Shown here: positions 17,273-26,945 of the stretch, one piece after another
Position numbering within the stretch: position 1 is the first letter of the stretch
Layout of the letters: every line of letters starts with the position of its first letter
Assembly: GCF_000754095.2 (NCBI RefSeq)
Contig: NZ_JQSG02000001.1
Coordinates: forward strand, 667,140 to 731,139
DNA: 64,000 nucleotides
Source: Acidihalobacter prosperus
GTDB lineage: Bacteria; Pseudomonadota; Gammaproteobacteria; DSM-5130; Acidihalobacteraceae
Direction of reading: 5' to 3'
Made by a program: the position numbers and the translations under genes
Notes under the pieces: generated by a model
Told to the model about the DNA's origin: nothing
Database searches by the model: none
The model's input: the letters and a program-made list of their open reading frames with translations, nothing else

Positions 17273-17889
17273 ATGGGCTTCCTGAACCACAGCCTGGCGC
17301 TTGCCATCCCCTACCTGATCCAGTACGGCTATCCCGCCATCATCGCGGCCGTTATGCTCGAAGGCATCGGGGTTTCCACATTCGGCCGGACCTTCGTCGT
17401 CGCCGGCGGCCTACCGCCTGGACACGGCGCATGAACCCCTGGCGGGTCTTCGGCAGCGCGCTGCTTGCAGCACTGACCGGCTACGACAACTTCGGCTACC
17501 CGCGCGGCAGCTCGGGCGAGGGCCGATTTTTGCTGCGCACGCGTTCGATCAATCCACACCCCCTCGCCCGCGTGCAGCGCCTGTTCCGACGAAAAGGCCT
17601 CTGGATCGCGAGGCGCGCGCCAATTCTGGATGGACGACGGCAGTTCAACGCGCCCGTGGCCGGGATGATCGGAATGCCTTGGCGTCGCTTCGTGGCGCAG
17701 GCCAATGCCTCGGTCTGCCTTGCCTGGGCTGCGATCTGGACGCCCTACGCTCGGAACGAACACCTCGATACCGTATTGGACCCGCTCACGCCTCTCCGTC
17801 CCGTCCTGCTGCCGCTTGCCGCGGGCATGCTCGTCACCCTGGCCGCCTATCCGCGCGCACGCCTCCCCTCCCGAGGCACGGAAACATGA
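17273..17889 (+). pseudogene. DedA-family membrane protein, frameshifted
   Basis: Two overlapping frames together make one DedA-like protein of normal length (about 205 residues). Frame one (17273-17434) gives the DedA start, including LIQYGYPAIIAAVMLEGIG and VVAGG. Frame two (17431-17889) resumes with NPWRVFGSALLAALTGYDN, RVQRLFRRKGLW, RRQFNAPVAGMIGMPWRRF and a final hydrophobic stretch. Intact DedA proteins read these parts in one frame; the GDNxGYxxGRxGG region is also degraded (YDNFGYPRGSS). DedA proteins are inner-membrane lipid flippases. A sequencing error could give the frameshift, but the further substitutions argue for decay. Confidence 0.75.
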
Positions 17890-20228
17890 ATCAAAATGCT
17901 CCCGGCGGCCCCGGTGCCCCCGCAACCTGGAGCCCCAGCCGCAAGGACATGATCGGCTGCGCGCTGGGGCCGCCGCGTCTCTGGTACACGCTGGGGCAAG
18001 GCATCGTCAACGAGGTTTATTACCCGAGGGTCGATATCCCGCAAATCCGCGATTTGGGTTTCATCGTCGCCGACGACAAGGGCTTCTGGGTCGAAGTCAA
18101 ACGTCACGGCGACTATGTCGTCCAACCCTGCGGCGCAGGCGCACCGGTGGTGACGCTGACCCATCATCACCCTCGTTTCACGCTACGCATCGGCATCTGC
18201 CCGGATCCGCGCCGCGACGTGCTGATGCTGGAAGTCGTACTGGAGGGCGATTCGGATCTGCATCCGTACGTGCTGCTCGCACCACGCTTGGGCGGCAGCG
18301 GCGATCGGAATGAAGCCTGGTACGAACGCTACCGCGGCCGTCACGTACTCTGCGCCCGGCAAGGCCCCTTTGCCCTCGCGCTCGCCGCGCGCAGCGAGGA
18401 CGGCGAGGACGGCCTGATGCGCGGCGCGGCCGGCTACGTGGGCGAAAACGACGGCTGGCAGGATTTTGCCCGTCACGGCGCCATGCGGTGGACGCATGCG
18501 CAGGCCGGCCCAGGCAATGTCGCCCTCACGGGCGCGTTGCCCAGACGGGCCGTATTGGCCCTAGGATTCGGCAGCGGATGCCGCTCGGCTGCCACTCTCG
18601 CCTTCGCCAGTCTGAGCCACGATTACGCGCACGTCGTCGACCATTGCTGCGCCCAGTGGGAGACCTGGCATCGGGTCTGGCAGGCCCAGTTCCCCGAGGT
18701 GGAGGCGCTTGAACGCCCCCTGTTCGAGCTATTGCGCACATCGGCCATGGTCGTCAAGGCGCACGAGGACAAGACCTATCCTGGTGCCGTGGTTGCCAGT
18801 CTGAGCATCCCCTGGGGGGAAACGCGCGAACGCGAAGGAGGCTATCACCTCGTCTGGCCGCGCGATCTGGTGGAAACCGCCGGCGCGCTGCTAGCGCTCG
18901 GCGCACACGACGACGCCCGCGCCAACCTGCGCTATCTGATCGCCACCCAGCATGCCGATGGCCACTGGCACCAGAACCAGTGGCTCGGCGGCCGCGCCTA
19001 CTGGACCGGTCAGCAGCTCGACGAAACGGCCTTCCCGGTGCTGCTTGCGGGCGCATTGGATGCGCACGGTGCGCTCGGCGACATACAGCCCCGGCACATG
19101 ATCCGCCAGGCATTGAGCTATCTGGCCCTCAATGGCCCCGTCAGCGACCAGGATCGCTGGGAGGAGGATTGCGGCCTGAGCCCCTTCACCCTGGCGGTCA
19201 TGATCGCCGCGCTGGTGGCAGGCGCCGATTATCTCCCGCCCGCAGAACGCGATTTAGCGCTCGAACTCGCCGATAGCTGGAACACGCAAATCGAAGACTG
19301 GACGGTCGCACGTGACAGCGAACTCGGTCAACGACACGGTATTGCGGCGCACTACGTTCGCGTGGGGCCACGCGGCATGCTGCAAGACCGGCGCGCGCTG
19401 AACGAGGCGATCATCGTCAACAACCGCGACCCGCAACCCGGGCTCAAAGCCAATGGCCACATCAGTCTCGATTTTCTGCAACTCGTACGCTACGGCCTGC
19501 GGCGCGCCGACGACCCACTGGTCCTCGACACCCTCGCTCTGGCGGACCGCCTGCTCAAGATCGAAACCCCGCACGGCCCCGTCTGGTATCGCTACAACGA
19601 GGATGGATACGGCGAACATGACGACGGCAGCCCCTTTGACGGTATCGGCCGGGGCCGGCCCTGGCCACTGCTGGCCGGCGAACGCGGGCACTACGAAATC
19701 GCCGCCGGCGGCGACCCACTGCCCCTGTTACGGGCCATGGCCGCCAGCGCGAGCCCTGCCGGCATGCTGCCTGAACAGATATGGGACGGTCGCCCCCTAC
19801 CCGAGTGCGGGCTCGCACCCTATGCGCCAACCGGCTCGGCCATGCCGCTCGCCTGGGCACATGCCGAGTTCATCAAGCTCGCCGCGGGACGTGCGCGAGG
19901 CCGCCCGGTCGATCGCCCCGAGGCCGTTTGGCGCCGCTACCGTGGCGAACGCCCGGCCTCCCGCATTCGATTCTGGACGCTGGCGGCACCTGCGGGCTGG
20001 ATTGACGCGGGCTGCCGTCTCAAGCTGCTCCTGCCTCGTGCCGCCGTCCTCCTCTGGAGTCTCGACGACTGGCAGCATGCCCATAAAACGACGTCTGCCG
20101 CGGCGCTGCTCGGTATTCATCCCGTGACACCGGACTGGACCGCGCAGAGCGGGCAAACGCTGCGCTTCACCTTGCGCTGGGCGGATGGTTCCCCCAACAC
20201 GCCCGAATACCGTATCGTGTGCGGCTGA
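17886..20228 (+). CDS. Glucan 1,4-alpha-glucosidase (glucoamylase), GH15 family
   Basis: A 780-residue protein of the bacterial GH15 type, which releases glucose from the ends of alpha-glucans. An N-terminal beta-sandwich (about 1-270) precedes the (alpha/alpha)6 barrel. The barrel shows YHLVWPRDLVETAGALLALG, the general acid in WEEDCGLSPFTL and the general base in SAMPLAWAHAEFIKL. No signal peptide is visible, so it is cytosolic and would act on glycogen or maltodextrins. The start overlaps the end of the dedA remnant (ATGA). The gene follows gnd, so released glucose could feed the pentose phosphate route. Confidence 0.92.
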   Translation: MNQNAPGGPGAPATWSPSRKDMIGCALGPPRLWYTLGQGIVNEVYYPRVDIPQIRDLGFIVADDKGFWVEVKRHGDYVVQPCGAGAPVVTLTHHHPRFTLRIGICPDPRRDVLMLEVVLEGDSDLHPYVLLAPRLGGSGDRNEAWYERYRGRHVLCARQGPFALALAARSEDGEDGLMRGAAGYVGENDGWQDFARHGAMRWTHAQAGPGNVALTGALPRRAVLALGFGSGCRSAATLAFASLSHDYAHVVDHCCAQWETWHRVWQAQFPEVEALERPLFELLRTSAMVVKAHEDKTYPGAVVASLSIPWGETREREGGYHLVWPRDLVETAGALLALGAHDDARANLRYLIATQHADGHWHQNQWLGGRAYWTGQQLDETAFPVLLAGALDAHGALGDIQPRHMIRQALSYLALNGPVSDQDRWEEDCGLSPFTLAVMIAALVAGADYLPPAERDLALELADSWNTQIEDWTVARDSELGQRHGIAAHYVRVGPRGMLQDRRALNEAIIVNNRDPQPGLKANGHISLDFLQLVRYGLRRADDPLVLDTLALADRLLKIETPHGPVWYRYNEDGYGEHDDGSPFDGIGRGRPWPLLAGERGHYEIAAGGDPLPLLRAMAASASPAGMLPEQIWDGRPLPECGLAPYAPTGSAMPLAWAHAEFIKLAAGRARGRPVDRPEAVWRRYRGERPASRIRFWTLAAPAGWIDAGCRLKLLLPRAAVLLWSLDDWQHAHKTTSAAALLGIHPVTPDWTAQSGQTLRFTLRWADGSPNTPEYRIVCG

Positions 20229-20275
20229 CCGGTGATAAGGTCTCAGCAATCACCCTGATCCTAGGAGAAACCGCT

Positions 20276-21004
20276 TTGGCATTATCCCATCGCCCTCCAT
20301 GCTGGCAGCACGCCATGCTGCTGCCCTTTGCCCTTTACGCCGCGCAAGCGGGTGCGGCGCTGCCCGTCGCCAGTACCCTCGCGGCGCCGCCGGCAATGAC
20401 GGCACCCACGCTGAATCCGCGGATAGAGGCACTCAACCGCATGCAGGTCTACGCCGCCCAGGCGATGGCAGACGCCATCGAGGCGCGCGCGGCCCTGCAC
20501 GACAAGAATCTGGTTGGCCTCGATGCCGATTTGACCAAGGTCCAGGTCATGCTCGAGCTGATCCGCGCGCGCATGCCCGGCGCGGAATTCCTGGCCATGG
20601 TCAGGGCGATGCGCGCGAAAATGCATTTTGAGGACAACAAGCAGGTCCAGCCGTTCTTCAGCCATCTTTTCTATGCGCTGGACGATCTCGGCGACGGCAA
20701 GGTGGTCAAGCACGCACGCAAGTATCTCACTCGGGCGCAGCATGCCCTGGCGGTACCCAATCGTGCCGCCGCCCTGGACGCGCTGCGCAAATCCGCCGCC
20801 GCATTCGACAACCCCTTTATCTCGCCGCCGCTCAAGGCTGCATCCGCCAATCTGGAACAGGCCTTCGTGGCACTCAACGCCAGCGACAATACGATTTCGG
20901 ACAACCTGCTCAAACGACTGGTGAAACACCTCGAATCGCTACATCGCGCATTCGCCACCTACCCGCTGGACATGCAGCCGGAAGCGCCCGCGACTCAGGA
21001 TTGA
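20276..21004 (+). CDS. Exported protein of unknown function
   Basis: A 242-residue helical protein. A probable signal sequence (about residues 8-36, HAMLLPFALYAAQAGAALPVA) precedes Ala-rich helical segments with no Cys in the mature part. I do not recognise the family; the helical repeats are loosely like YfdX-type periplasmic proteins, but that is a guess. The TTG start at 20276 is chosen because TAGGAGAAA lies eight bases upstream; ATG at 20315 is a fallback. It overlaps the convergent RND gene by ten bases at its end. Confidence 0.65.
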   Translation: MALSHRPPCWQHAMLLPFALYAAQAGAALPVASTLAAPPAMTAPTLNPRIEALNRMQVYAAQAMADAIEARAALHDKNLVGLDADLTKVQVMLELIRARMPGAEFLAMVRAMRAKMHFEDNKQVQPFFSHLFYALDDLGDGKVVKHARKYLTRAQHALAVPNRAAALDALRKSAAAFDNPFISPPLKAASANLEQAFVALNASDNTISDNLLKRLVKHLESLHRAFATYPLDMQPEAPATQD

Positions 21005-24000
21005 GCCTCGCCCGGCTGGCCGTGTTGCGGGGCACGCAGCCGGGCCAGCCAGCGCTCGGCCGTCACATAGAACGCGGGGGTCACGTACAAGGTCAGCAGC
21101 TGTGAAAACACCAGCCCGCCGACCACGGCAATGCCCAGCGGCATGTGCGCACGCGCATCGGAACCGAAGCCCAGCGCAATGGGCAGGGTGCCGAGGATGG
21201 CTGCTGCCGTCGTCATCATGATCGGCCGGAAACGGACCACACAGGCATCGTGGATAGCGCTCAACGCATCCTCGCCCTCGCGCCGCCGCTCAATGGCGAA
21301 ATCGATCATGATGATCCCGTTTTTCTTCACCAGCCCGACCAGCATGATCACCCCGACGAAGCTGAACAGATCGAGTGGCTGGCGGAAGACGTAAAGCGAG
21401 AGCAAGGCGCCGAATCCGGCCAGGGGCAGCGCGGTGAGGATGGTCAACGGGTGCACGAAGTGCTCGTACAGGATGGCCAGGATCACGTAGATCACCAGAA
21501 TCGTCACCAGCAACAGCACCGGCAACGTCACCAGCGATTCCTGAAACGATTGCGCGCTGCCCGCGAACTGGCCGCTTACCCCCGCAGGCAGCACTTGCCG
21601 GGCAAGCGCCTGAATCCTGCCCGTCACGTCGCCGAGCGAGATGCCCGGTTCCAGGTTGAACGATACCGTCGCCGATGGCATCTGGCCGTAGTGCTCGACG
21701 CTCAGCGGCCCGACGCCATAGCCCAGACGCGCCACCGCATGCAAGGGCACAAGCTGGCCGGCGCTGCCGGGCAGATAGATCGCCGACAGCGCCGAGGCGT
21801 CGATCTGATATTCCGGCGCGAGCTGGGTGATCACCTGATATTGCTGCGCTGCACCGTAGATGGTGCCAACGGTGGCGCCGCCATAAGCCAGGTTAAGGGT
21901 CTTTTCGATGCTCTGGGGGGTTACGCCCAGCGCCGCCGCGCGTTCACGCAGGATGTGTATGCGAATCTGCGGATTCTTCAGCTGGAGGCTCGAATTGACG
22001 CCGATGACGCCCGGCACGCGACGCAGCGCCGGCTCGAAGTCGAGTACGGCGCGTTCCAGCTCGGATTCGCTACCGGCCTGCAGCACGAACTGGTAGTTGG
22101 CATTGCTGGAAAGCGCGCCAAGCTGGATCGCCGGCGGCTGGATGAAGAAGGCCCTGACCAGCGGGAAGCGCGTCATTTCACGCCGCAGTTGCATCATCAC
22201 GGTATCGATATCGGCCCGCTCGCTGGCGGGCTTGAGATGGATGATGATGCGACCGACGTTGCTGCCGCCGAAACCACCGCCGCTTTGCCCCGCGCTGGAC
22301 ATGACCACGGCAACCGCGGAATTGGCCTGTATCCGCTTCGCCACCGCCTGCTGTTCCCTTGCAAGCTGGGCGAAAGTAATGCCTTCCGGATAGCGCAGAT
22401 TGGCGATGACCATGCCAGAGTCTCCGCTCGGGATGAAGGCCTTCTGCACCATCATGAACAGCACGAACGCGGCCACCAGGCTTAGGCCGGCCAACCCCAG
22501 CACCCAGGCTCGATGGCGCAGCGACCAGGCCAGGCTGTCGCCGTACAGCCGCGTCAACGTCGCAAAGCCACGCTGAAAGGCAGAGCGACTCGGCGCCTGC
22601 GCGTCCAGTCGTTTGCGCAGGCGCATGCGTGAAAGCAGCATCGGCGTCAACGTCAGCGATACCGCCCCTGACACCAGAATGACGACTGCGATGGTCACAC
22701 CGAATTCCAGGAACAGGCGGCCGAGCAGCCCCCCCATGAATATCAGCGGCAGAAACACGGCGGCCAGCGACAGGGTCATCGACAGCACGGTGAAGCCGAT
22801 CTCGCGACTCCCCAACAGCGCCGCCCGCATGGGTGACAGACCGGCCTCGCGATGGCGCGAAATATTTTCCAGCATCACCACCGCATCGTCGACGACGAAA
22901 CCGACCGACAGTGTCAGCGCCAGCAATGTGAGCACGTTGAGGCTGTAACCGAGCGCTTGCAGCACTGCAAAGGTACCGAGCAGCGATATCGGGATCGCCA
23001 CCGCCGCCACCAGCATCTGGCGCATATCGCCAAGGAACAGCCAGATCACGAAGGCCACCAGCGCGCTGGCGAGCAGTAGCGTGAACTGCACCTCATCCAC
23101 CGCCGCCTTCACGTATTTCGATTTGTCGTAGAGGATGTGCACACTGGCGCCGCCGGGCAGTGCTGCCTGCAGCTTCGGCAGCATTTCGCGGACCCGTGCA
23201 GCCACGTCGACGGTATTGCTGTCCGGCTCGCGCACCACCGCCAGCACGATGCCGCGGTCACCGTTGATCCAGCTCGCCTGAAGATTCTGCTCCACACTGT
23301 TTTCGGCGCGACCGACCTGATCGAGACGCACCGGGGCACCGTTGCTGTAGGCCAGGACCATATGGTTGTAGGCGGCCGCATCGTCGAGCTGACCGTCCAC
23401 ATTGAGGTCGTAATTGCTCGCGCGCCCTTGCAGCGTACCCTGGGGCAGATTGACGTTAAGCGCGCCAATCGCCGACTCGACGCCGGTCAGCGAAAGATTG
23501 CGCGCAGCCAGCGCGTAGGGATTGAGGTATATGCGTACGGCATAGGTCTGGCCGCCGAACACCCGCACCTGGGCGACGCCGGGCACGCCCGAAAGCTGCG
23601 TCGCGAAGCGTTGTTCGGCATAGGCATCGAGCTTGTACAACGGCATGTTCGGCGCCGACAGCCCGATGAACATGATCGGACTCTGCGCAGGGTTTACCTG
23701 ACGCACCAGCGGCGTCTGCGGCATATTCGGAGGCAGGAACCGGGAGGCCTGCCCCACCGCGGCCTGAACTTCCTGTGAGGCAGCGTCGATATTGGTCTTG
23801 AGATCGAACTGCAGGGTGATGCGCGTGTTGCCGTTGCGACTCTCCGAACTCATCGAGAGCAGCCCCGGGATACTCGAAAACTGGTTTTCGAGCGGTGAGG
23901 CGACGGCCGAAGCCATGGTCTGGGCGCTGGCGCCCGGCAGGCTCGCCGATACCATGATGGTGGGGAATGAAACGCTCGGCAGCAGGGCCACCGGGAGTCC

Positions 24001-24090
24001 GCGGTAGGCCAGCAAGCCCATCAGAATCGCGGCCAGCGTCAGCACGGTGGTCATCACCGGCCGACGGATGAACGGCCCGGCAAGGTTCAT
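20995..24090 (-). CDS. RND efflux pump inner-membrane transporter (HAE1 type)
   Basis: A 1031-residue proton-driven antiporter. It has 12 membrane helices in two repeats (helix 1 at about 10-30, helix 7 near 520-545) and two large periplasmic loops. The proton-relay pair is in GFVVDDAVVMLENISRH in helix 4, the pattern of hydrophobe/amphiphile pumps such as MdtB/MdtC and MexF rather than the DFGxxxD..H.EN of metal pumps. It is the last gene of a three-gene operon (outer-membrane channel, adaptor, pump), overlapping the adaptor by four bases. Substrate unknown. Confidence 0.93.
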   Translation of the reverse strand: MNLAGPFIRRPVMTTVLTLAAILMGLLAYRGLPVALLPSVSFPTIMVSASLPGASAQTMASAVASPLENQFSSIPGLLSMSSESRNGNTRITLQFDLKTNIDAASQEVQAAVGQASRFLPPNMPQTPLVRQVNPAQSPIMFIGLSAPNMPLYKLDAYAEQRFATQLSGVPGVAQVRVFGGQTYAVRIYLNPYALAARNLSLTGVESAIGALNVNLPQGTLQGRASNYDLNVDGQLDDAAAYNHMVLAYSNGAPVRLDQVGRAENSVEQNLQASWINGDRGIVLAVVREPDSNTVDVAARVREMLPKLQAALPGGASVHILYDKSKYVKAAVDEVQFTLLLASALVAFVIWLFLGDMRQMLVAAVAIPISLLGTFAVLQALGYSLNVLTLLALTLSVGFVVDDAVVMLENISRHREAGLSPMRAALLGSREIGFTVLSMTLSLAAVFLPLIFMGGLLGRLFLEFGVTIAVVILVSGAVSLTLTPMLLSRMRLRKRLDAQAPSRSAFQRGFATLTRLYGDSLAWSLRHRAWVLGLAGLSLVAAFVLFMMVQKAFIPSGDSGMVIANLRYPEGITFAQLAREQQAVAKRIQANSAVAVVMSSAGQSGGGFGGSNVGRIIIHLKPASERADIDTVMMQLRREMTRFPLVRAFFIQPPAIQLGALSSNANYQFVLQAGSESELERAVLDFEPALRRVPGVIGVNSSLQLKNPQIRIHILRERAAALGVTPQSIEKTLNLAYGGATVGTIYGAAQQYQVITQLAPEYQIDASALSAIYLPGSAGQLVPLHAVARLGYGVGPLSVEHYGQMPSATVSFNLEPGISLGDVTGRIQALARQVLPAGVSGQFAGSAQSFQESLVTLPVLLLVTILVIYVILAILYEHFVHPLTILTALPLAGFGALLSLYVFRQPLDLFSFVGVIMLVGLVKKNGIIMIDFAIERRREGEDALSAIHDACVVRFRPIMMTTAAAILGTLPIALGFGSDARAHMPLGIAVVGGLVFSQLLTLYVTPAFYVTAERWLARLRAPQHGQPGEAQS

Positions 24091-25274
24091 GGACGTTCAC
24101 CGTGTGCGCGGCGATCGACGCCTGCAAGCCTCTTGCGCTCACCCATCGGCTGACCGGCGCCTGCATGCCCGTCCAGCACGCGGACCGGGGCGTTGGGCCG
24201 CATCCGTGCCGGCACCGGATCGACCACGTCTTCGCCAACGGCGAGGCCGCCATCGACGACCGCCCAGTCATCGGCGATGAACTCGAGCTTGATCGTCTGG
24301 ATCTGTGCATGGCCATTGCGCACCACATATACGAACGGCCCGCGCTGTCCCTGCTGCACGCTGCGCGCGGGTACGACCAGGGCATGCGGCAACGTGCGCA
24401 ATGTGAGCCGTGCGACAACGAACTGCCCCGGCCAGAGCTTCAGGTCGGCATTGTCCGCCAGCGCACGCAACGCAACGGTGCCGGTGCCGGATGCGACCGC
24501 GTTGTCGACAAAACGCAGGCGCCCCTGCGCCAGCGGCTTGCCCTGATCGTCTTCACGATAAAGTACGACGTCGTTCGCTCGACTCGCGGCCAACGCCTCG
24601 CGTACCGCCGGCAGCTGCGACTGTGGCACGCTGAAGTCGACCTCAACGGGATTCATCTGATTGATTGTCGCCAACATGGTCGAATCCGCCTGCACCACAT
24701 TCCCGGCCTTGATGTCCACCGCGCCGAGGCGACCGTCGATCGGCGAACGAATCGTGGTATAGCCGAGCTGGATGCGCGCGGTCTCGACCGCGTAGCGATC
24801 CTGTTTCACCTGCGCGGAAGCGGCCAGCGCGGCGGCTTGCGCCTGCTCGAAACTCTGGCGGGTCACATAATCCTTGGCCACCAGAGGACGCAGCGCGACG
24901 ACCTGATCGGCCGTGTAGCGCGCATTGGCAAGATCACCCTGCAGCTTGGCCTCGGCCTGTCGGAGCGCTGCCAGGAAAGGACGTTGATCCAGGCGGAACA
25001 GCACTTCTCCGGCACGCACCTGCTGTCCGGAATGTACCTCGACCGCGCTCAGCATTCCCGTAACCTGCGGGCGCACGGTCACGGCATGCAGGCTTTGCAC
25101 GGTGCCGACGCTCGTCACCGTCACCGGCATATCGCGAGTGGTGACCTTGGTGACCTGGACCGGCACCTCCATGCCGGCCATGGGGCCATGCCTGCGTCCC
25201 TCCTCCTTGCCGCACCCGGCCAGCATCACCGCCAGGCCGATCAGAGGCACGTGCCATGCCAGTTTACGCAGCAT
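24087..25274 (-). CDS. RND efflux periplasmic adaptor (membrane fusion) lipoprotein
   Basis: A 395-residue adaptor linking pump and channel. The start MLRKLAWHVPLIGLAVMLAGCGK is a lipoprotein signal with the lipobox LAGC. Then come a lipoyl-like half (VRPQVTGMLSAVEVHSGQQV), a helical hairpin (about 100-165), the second lipoyl half with TTIRSPIDGRLGAVDIKAGN, and a beta-barrel. The C-terminus is hydrophilic and somewhat longer than usual. It overlaps the pump gene by four bases and lies 42 bases after the channel gene. Confidence 0.93.
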   Translation of the reverse strand: MLRKLAWHVPLIGLAVMLAGCGKEEGRRHGPMAGMEVPVQVTKVTTRDMPVTVTSVGTVQSLHAVTVRPQVTGMLSAVEVHSGQQVRAGEVLFRLDQRPFLAALRQAEAKLQGDLANARYTADQVVALRPLVAKDYVTRQSFEQAQAAALAASAQVKQDRYAVETARIQLGYTTIRSPIDGRLGAVDIKAGNVVQADSTMLATINQMNPVEVDFSVPQSQLPAVREALAASRANDVVLYREDDQGKPLAQGRLRFVDNAVASGTGTVALRALADNADLKLWPGQFVVARLTLRTLPHALVVPARSVQQGQRGPFVYVVRNGHAQIQTIKLEFIADDWAVVDGGLAVGEDVVDPVPARMRPNAPVRVLDGHAGAGQPMGERKRLAGVDRRAHGERP

Positions 25275-25316
25275 TTATCGACTCCCGGGAAATGGCCGGC
25301 GGCGTCTTCGCTTTCA

Positions 25317-26768
25317 TCACGGCTGCCGTCCCATGCCGCCATCGGGCGGCGACAGGGTGCCTACCGCGCTGCTGAGACCCGCAAGCGCCAGATAGCTGTT
25401 GATCGCATCACGGATGACCGCCACCCGTGCGCTGCTGAGCGCGCTCTGTGCGCTCAGCAAATCCTGCATCGTTGCCAGGCCGACACGGTACTGCGCCTGC
25501 ACGGCCTCAAGTGCCTTGGCGGCGTTGGCTTCCTGCGCTTTCGCGCTGGGCAGTGCCAGACTGGCGCTGCGGAAGGCGTAATACGACTGCCAGACGGACA
25601 ACCGGGTCGCGTTGATCGTGTCGTCGAGCGATGCGCGAGCCTGTGCCAGCTGGGCACGCGCCTGGGCCACCTGATAGGTATGCTGGAACCCCGTGAACAG
25701 CGGCACGGTCAAGGTGATGCCGATGCTGTACTGTTGGCTCGGCCCGAAACCGTTCTGGGCATGCCAGCCCTGATCCGCGCCCAAGCTGACGGTCGGCAGG
25801 TCGCTGCGCTCGGCAGCCGAAAGACCGGCATGCGCCGCCGTCACCTGATACTGCGCGCTGCGCAGGCCGGGGTTGGCAGCCAACGCGGCCTGCATCAGCG
25901 ACGCCACCGACTGCATCATGGCCGGCGGCGCATCGACATTCAGCGCGGCCAGATGGAGGTGCATGTTCAGCGGCAGTCCGGCGGCGCTGGCGAGCGTGCC
26001 TGCATCGCTGTTCAGGGATTGCTCGGCCATGGACAGATTGGCCTGTGCCTGCGCCAGCGCCGCACGAGCCTGATAGAGATCGCTCACCGTGGCGCGCCCG
26101 GCGCGGTGCAGCGCTTCGGCGGCCGTCAAGGCCTGACGGCTCTGCTCCAGCGCCGCGCGATAGGCATCGAGCAGGGCGCGTTGGCCCAACAGGGCGTAAT
26201 ACGCCTGCTGTACGCCATAGAGCACCGACTGCACCGTGGCATTCTGGGCGAACTCGGCGGCGCGCACATCCGCGCGCGCTTGATCGATCAGCGCGGAGCG
26301 ATGACCGAAATCCCAGATCAGGAACGTCAAACTGAAGTTCGGCGATGCCGTATCCTGCTGCGGCAAGGCAAACCCGGCAGCCGATGTCGTACGGCGCCGC
26401 TGCAAAGGCACCGACAGACTCAGGGTCGGCCACCAGGCGCTGCGCGCCTGGCCCAGCAATGCGGCCTGCGCCTGCAGCTGAGCCCAGGCCGCATGGGTGC
26501 GTGGATTGTTGCGCAGTGCCAGCCAGCTGATCTGGGCCAGACTCAGCGCCTGATTTTCCCAGCCGGGCGGCAGCGATGCCATCGTCGGCGTGGGCGGCGG
26601 GAGCGCTTCAGGTACCGACAGCAGCCGACCCGCGCCATGACCGAGCCCGTCATACGCGCCCAGGGGATCGGCCGCCCAGGCAATCGACCATGGCAGGATC
26701 AGCCCAAGGCATATCACCATGCCAAGCCCCCCTGCCCACCGACTCCGATCTGCGCGTCCGTTCTTCAT
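25317..26768 (-). CDS. Outer-membrane efflux channel, TolC family
   Basis: A 483-residue protein with an export signal (residues about 8-34, GGLGMVICLGLILPWSIAWA, cleavage near AWAAD) and two OEP repeats of long alpha-helical hairpins typical of TolC/NodT channels, for example NNPRTHAAWAQLQAQAALLG and NPGLRSAQYQVTAAHAGLS. It would form the trimeric exit duct of the pump. The start at 26768 is chosen for the signal peptide; the open frame runs 39 codons further upstream into the divergent control region. First gene of the efflux operon. Confidence 0.9.
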   Translation of the reverse strand: MKNGRADRSRWAGGLGMVICLGLILPWSIAWAADPLGAYDGLGHGAGRLLSVPEALPPPTPTMASLPPGWENQALSLAQISWLALRNNPRTHAAWAQLQAQAALLGQARSAWWPTLSLSVPLQRRRTTSAAGFALPQQDTASPNFSLTFLIWDFGHRSALIDQARADVRAAEFAQNATVQSVLYGVQQAYYALLGQRALLDAYRAALEQSRQALTAAEALHRAGRATVSDLYQARAALAQAQANLSMAEQSLNSDAGTLASAAGLPLNMHLHLAALNVDAPPAMMQSVASLMQAALAANPGLRSAQYQVTAAHAGLSAAERSDLPTVSLGADQGWHAQNGFGPSQQYSIGITLTVPLFTGFQHTYQVAQARAQLAQARASLDDTINATRLSVWQSYYAFRSASLALPSAKAQEANAAKALEAVQAQYRVGLATMQDLLSAQSALSSARVAVIRDAINSYLALAGLSSAVGTLSPPDGGMGRQP

Positions 26769-26810
26769 GGATGCGTACTTTAAACCGCGTCGCGGCCTCT
26801 CCCACCAATT

Positions 26811-26828
26811 AATTGTTGTGAATTGTTG
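26811..26828. promoter_or_regulatory. Direct repeat AATTGTTG, 10-bp period: candidate OmpR-type regulator site
   Basis: AATTGTTG occurs at 26811-26818 and 26821-26828, one helical turn apart, in the 177-bp region between the divergent efflux operon and the Spy/CpxP-like gene. Related words (CTCACAATTTTCAAC and CCACAAT) follow at 26844-26866. OmpR-family regulators bind such tandem repeats, and one is encoded 740 bp away. Confidence 0.45.
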
Positions 26829-26945
26829 CCACCACGGCCGTCGCTCACAATTTTCAACATCCACAATCTGTCGCGCGCCGCGCATCGCGCTATGTTGACC
26901 ACCGACGAGACTGCGTCGTCAACCCGACATCTCAAGGAGTCAGCC

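Noticed and set aside
17886-20228. Trehalase as an alternative for the GH15 protein
   Set aside because: GH15 trehalases exist, but the two-domain bacterial arrangement and position beside gnd do not favour them over glucoamylase; kept as glucoamylase with substrate not proven.
21145-26783. Long open frames (446 and 893 codons) on the plus strand opposite the RND operon
   Set aside because: They are complementary-strand shadows of high-GC coding sequence: rich in Arg, His, Gln and Gly, without domains or ribosome-binding sites, while the minus strand encodes complete pump, adaptor and channel proteins.
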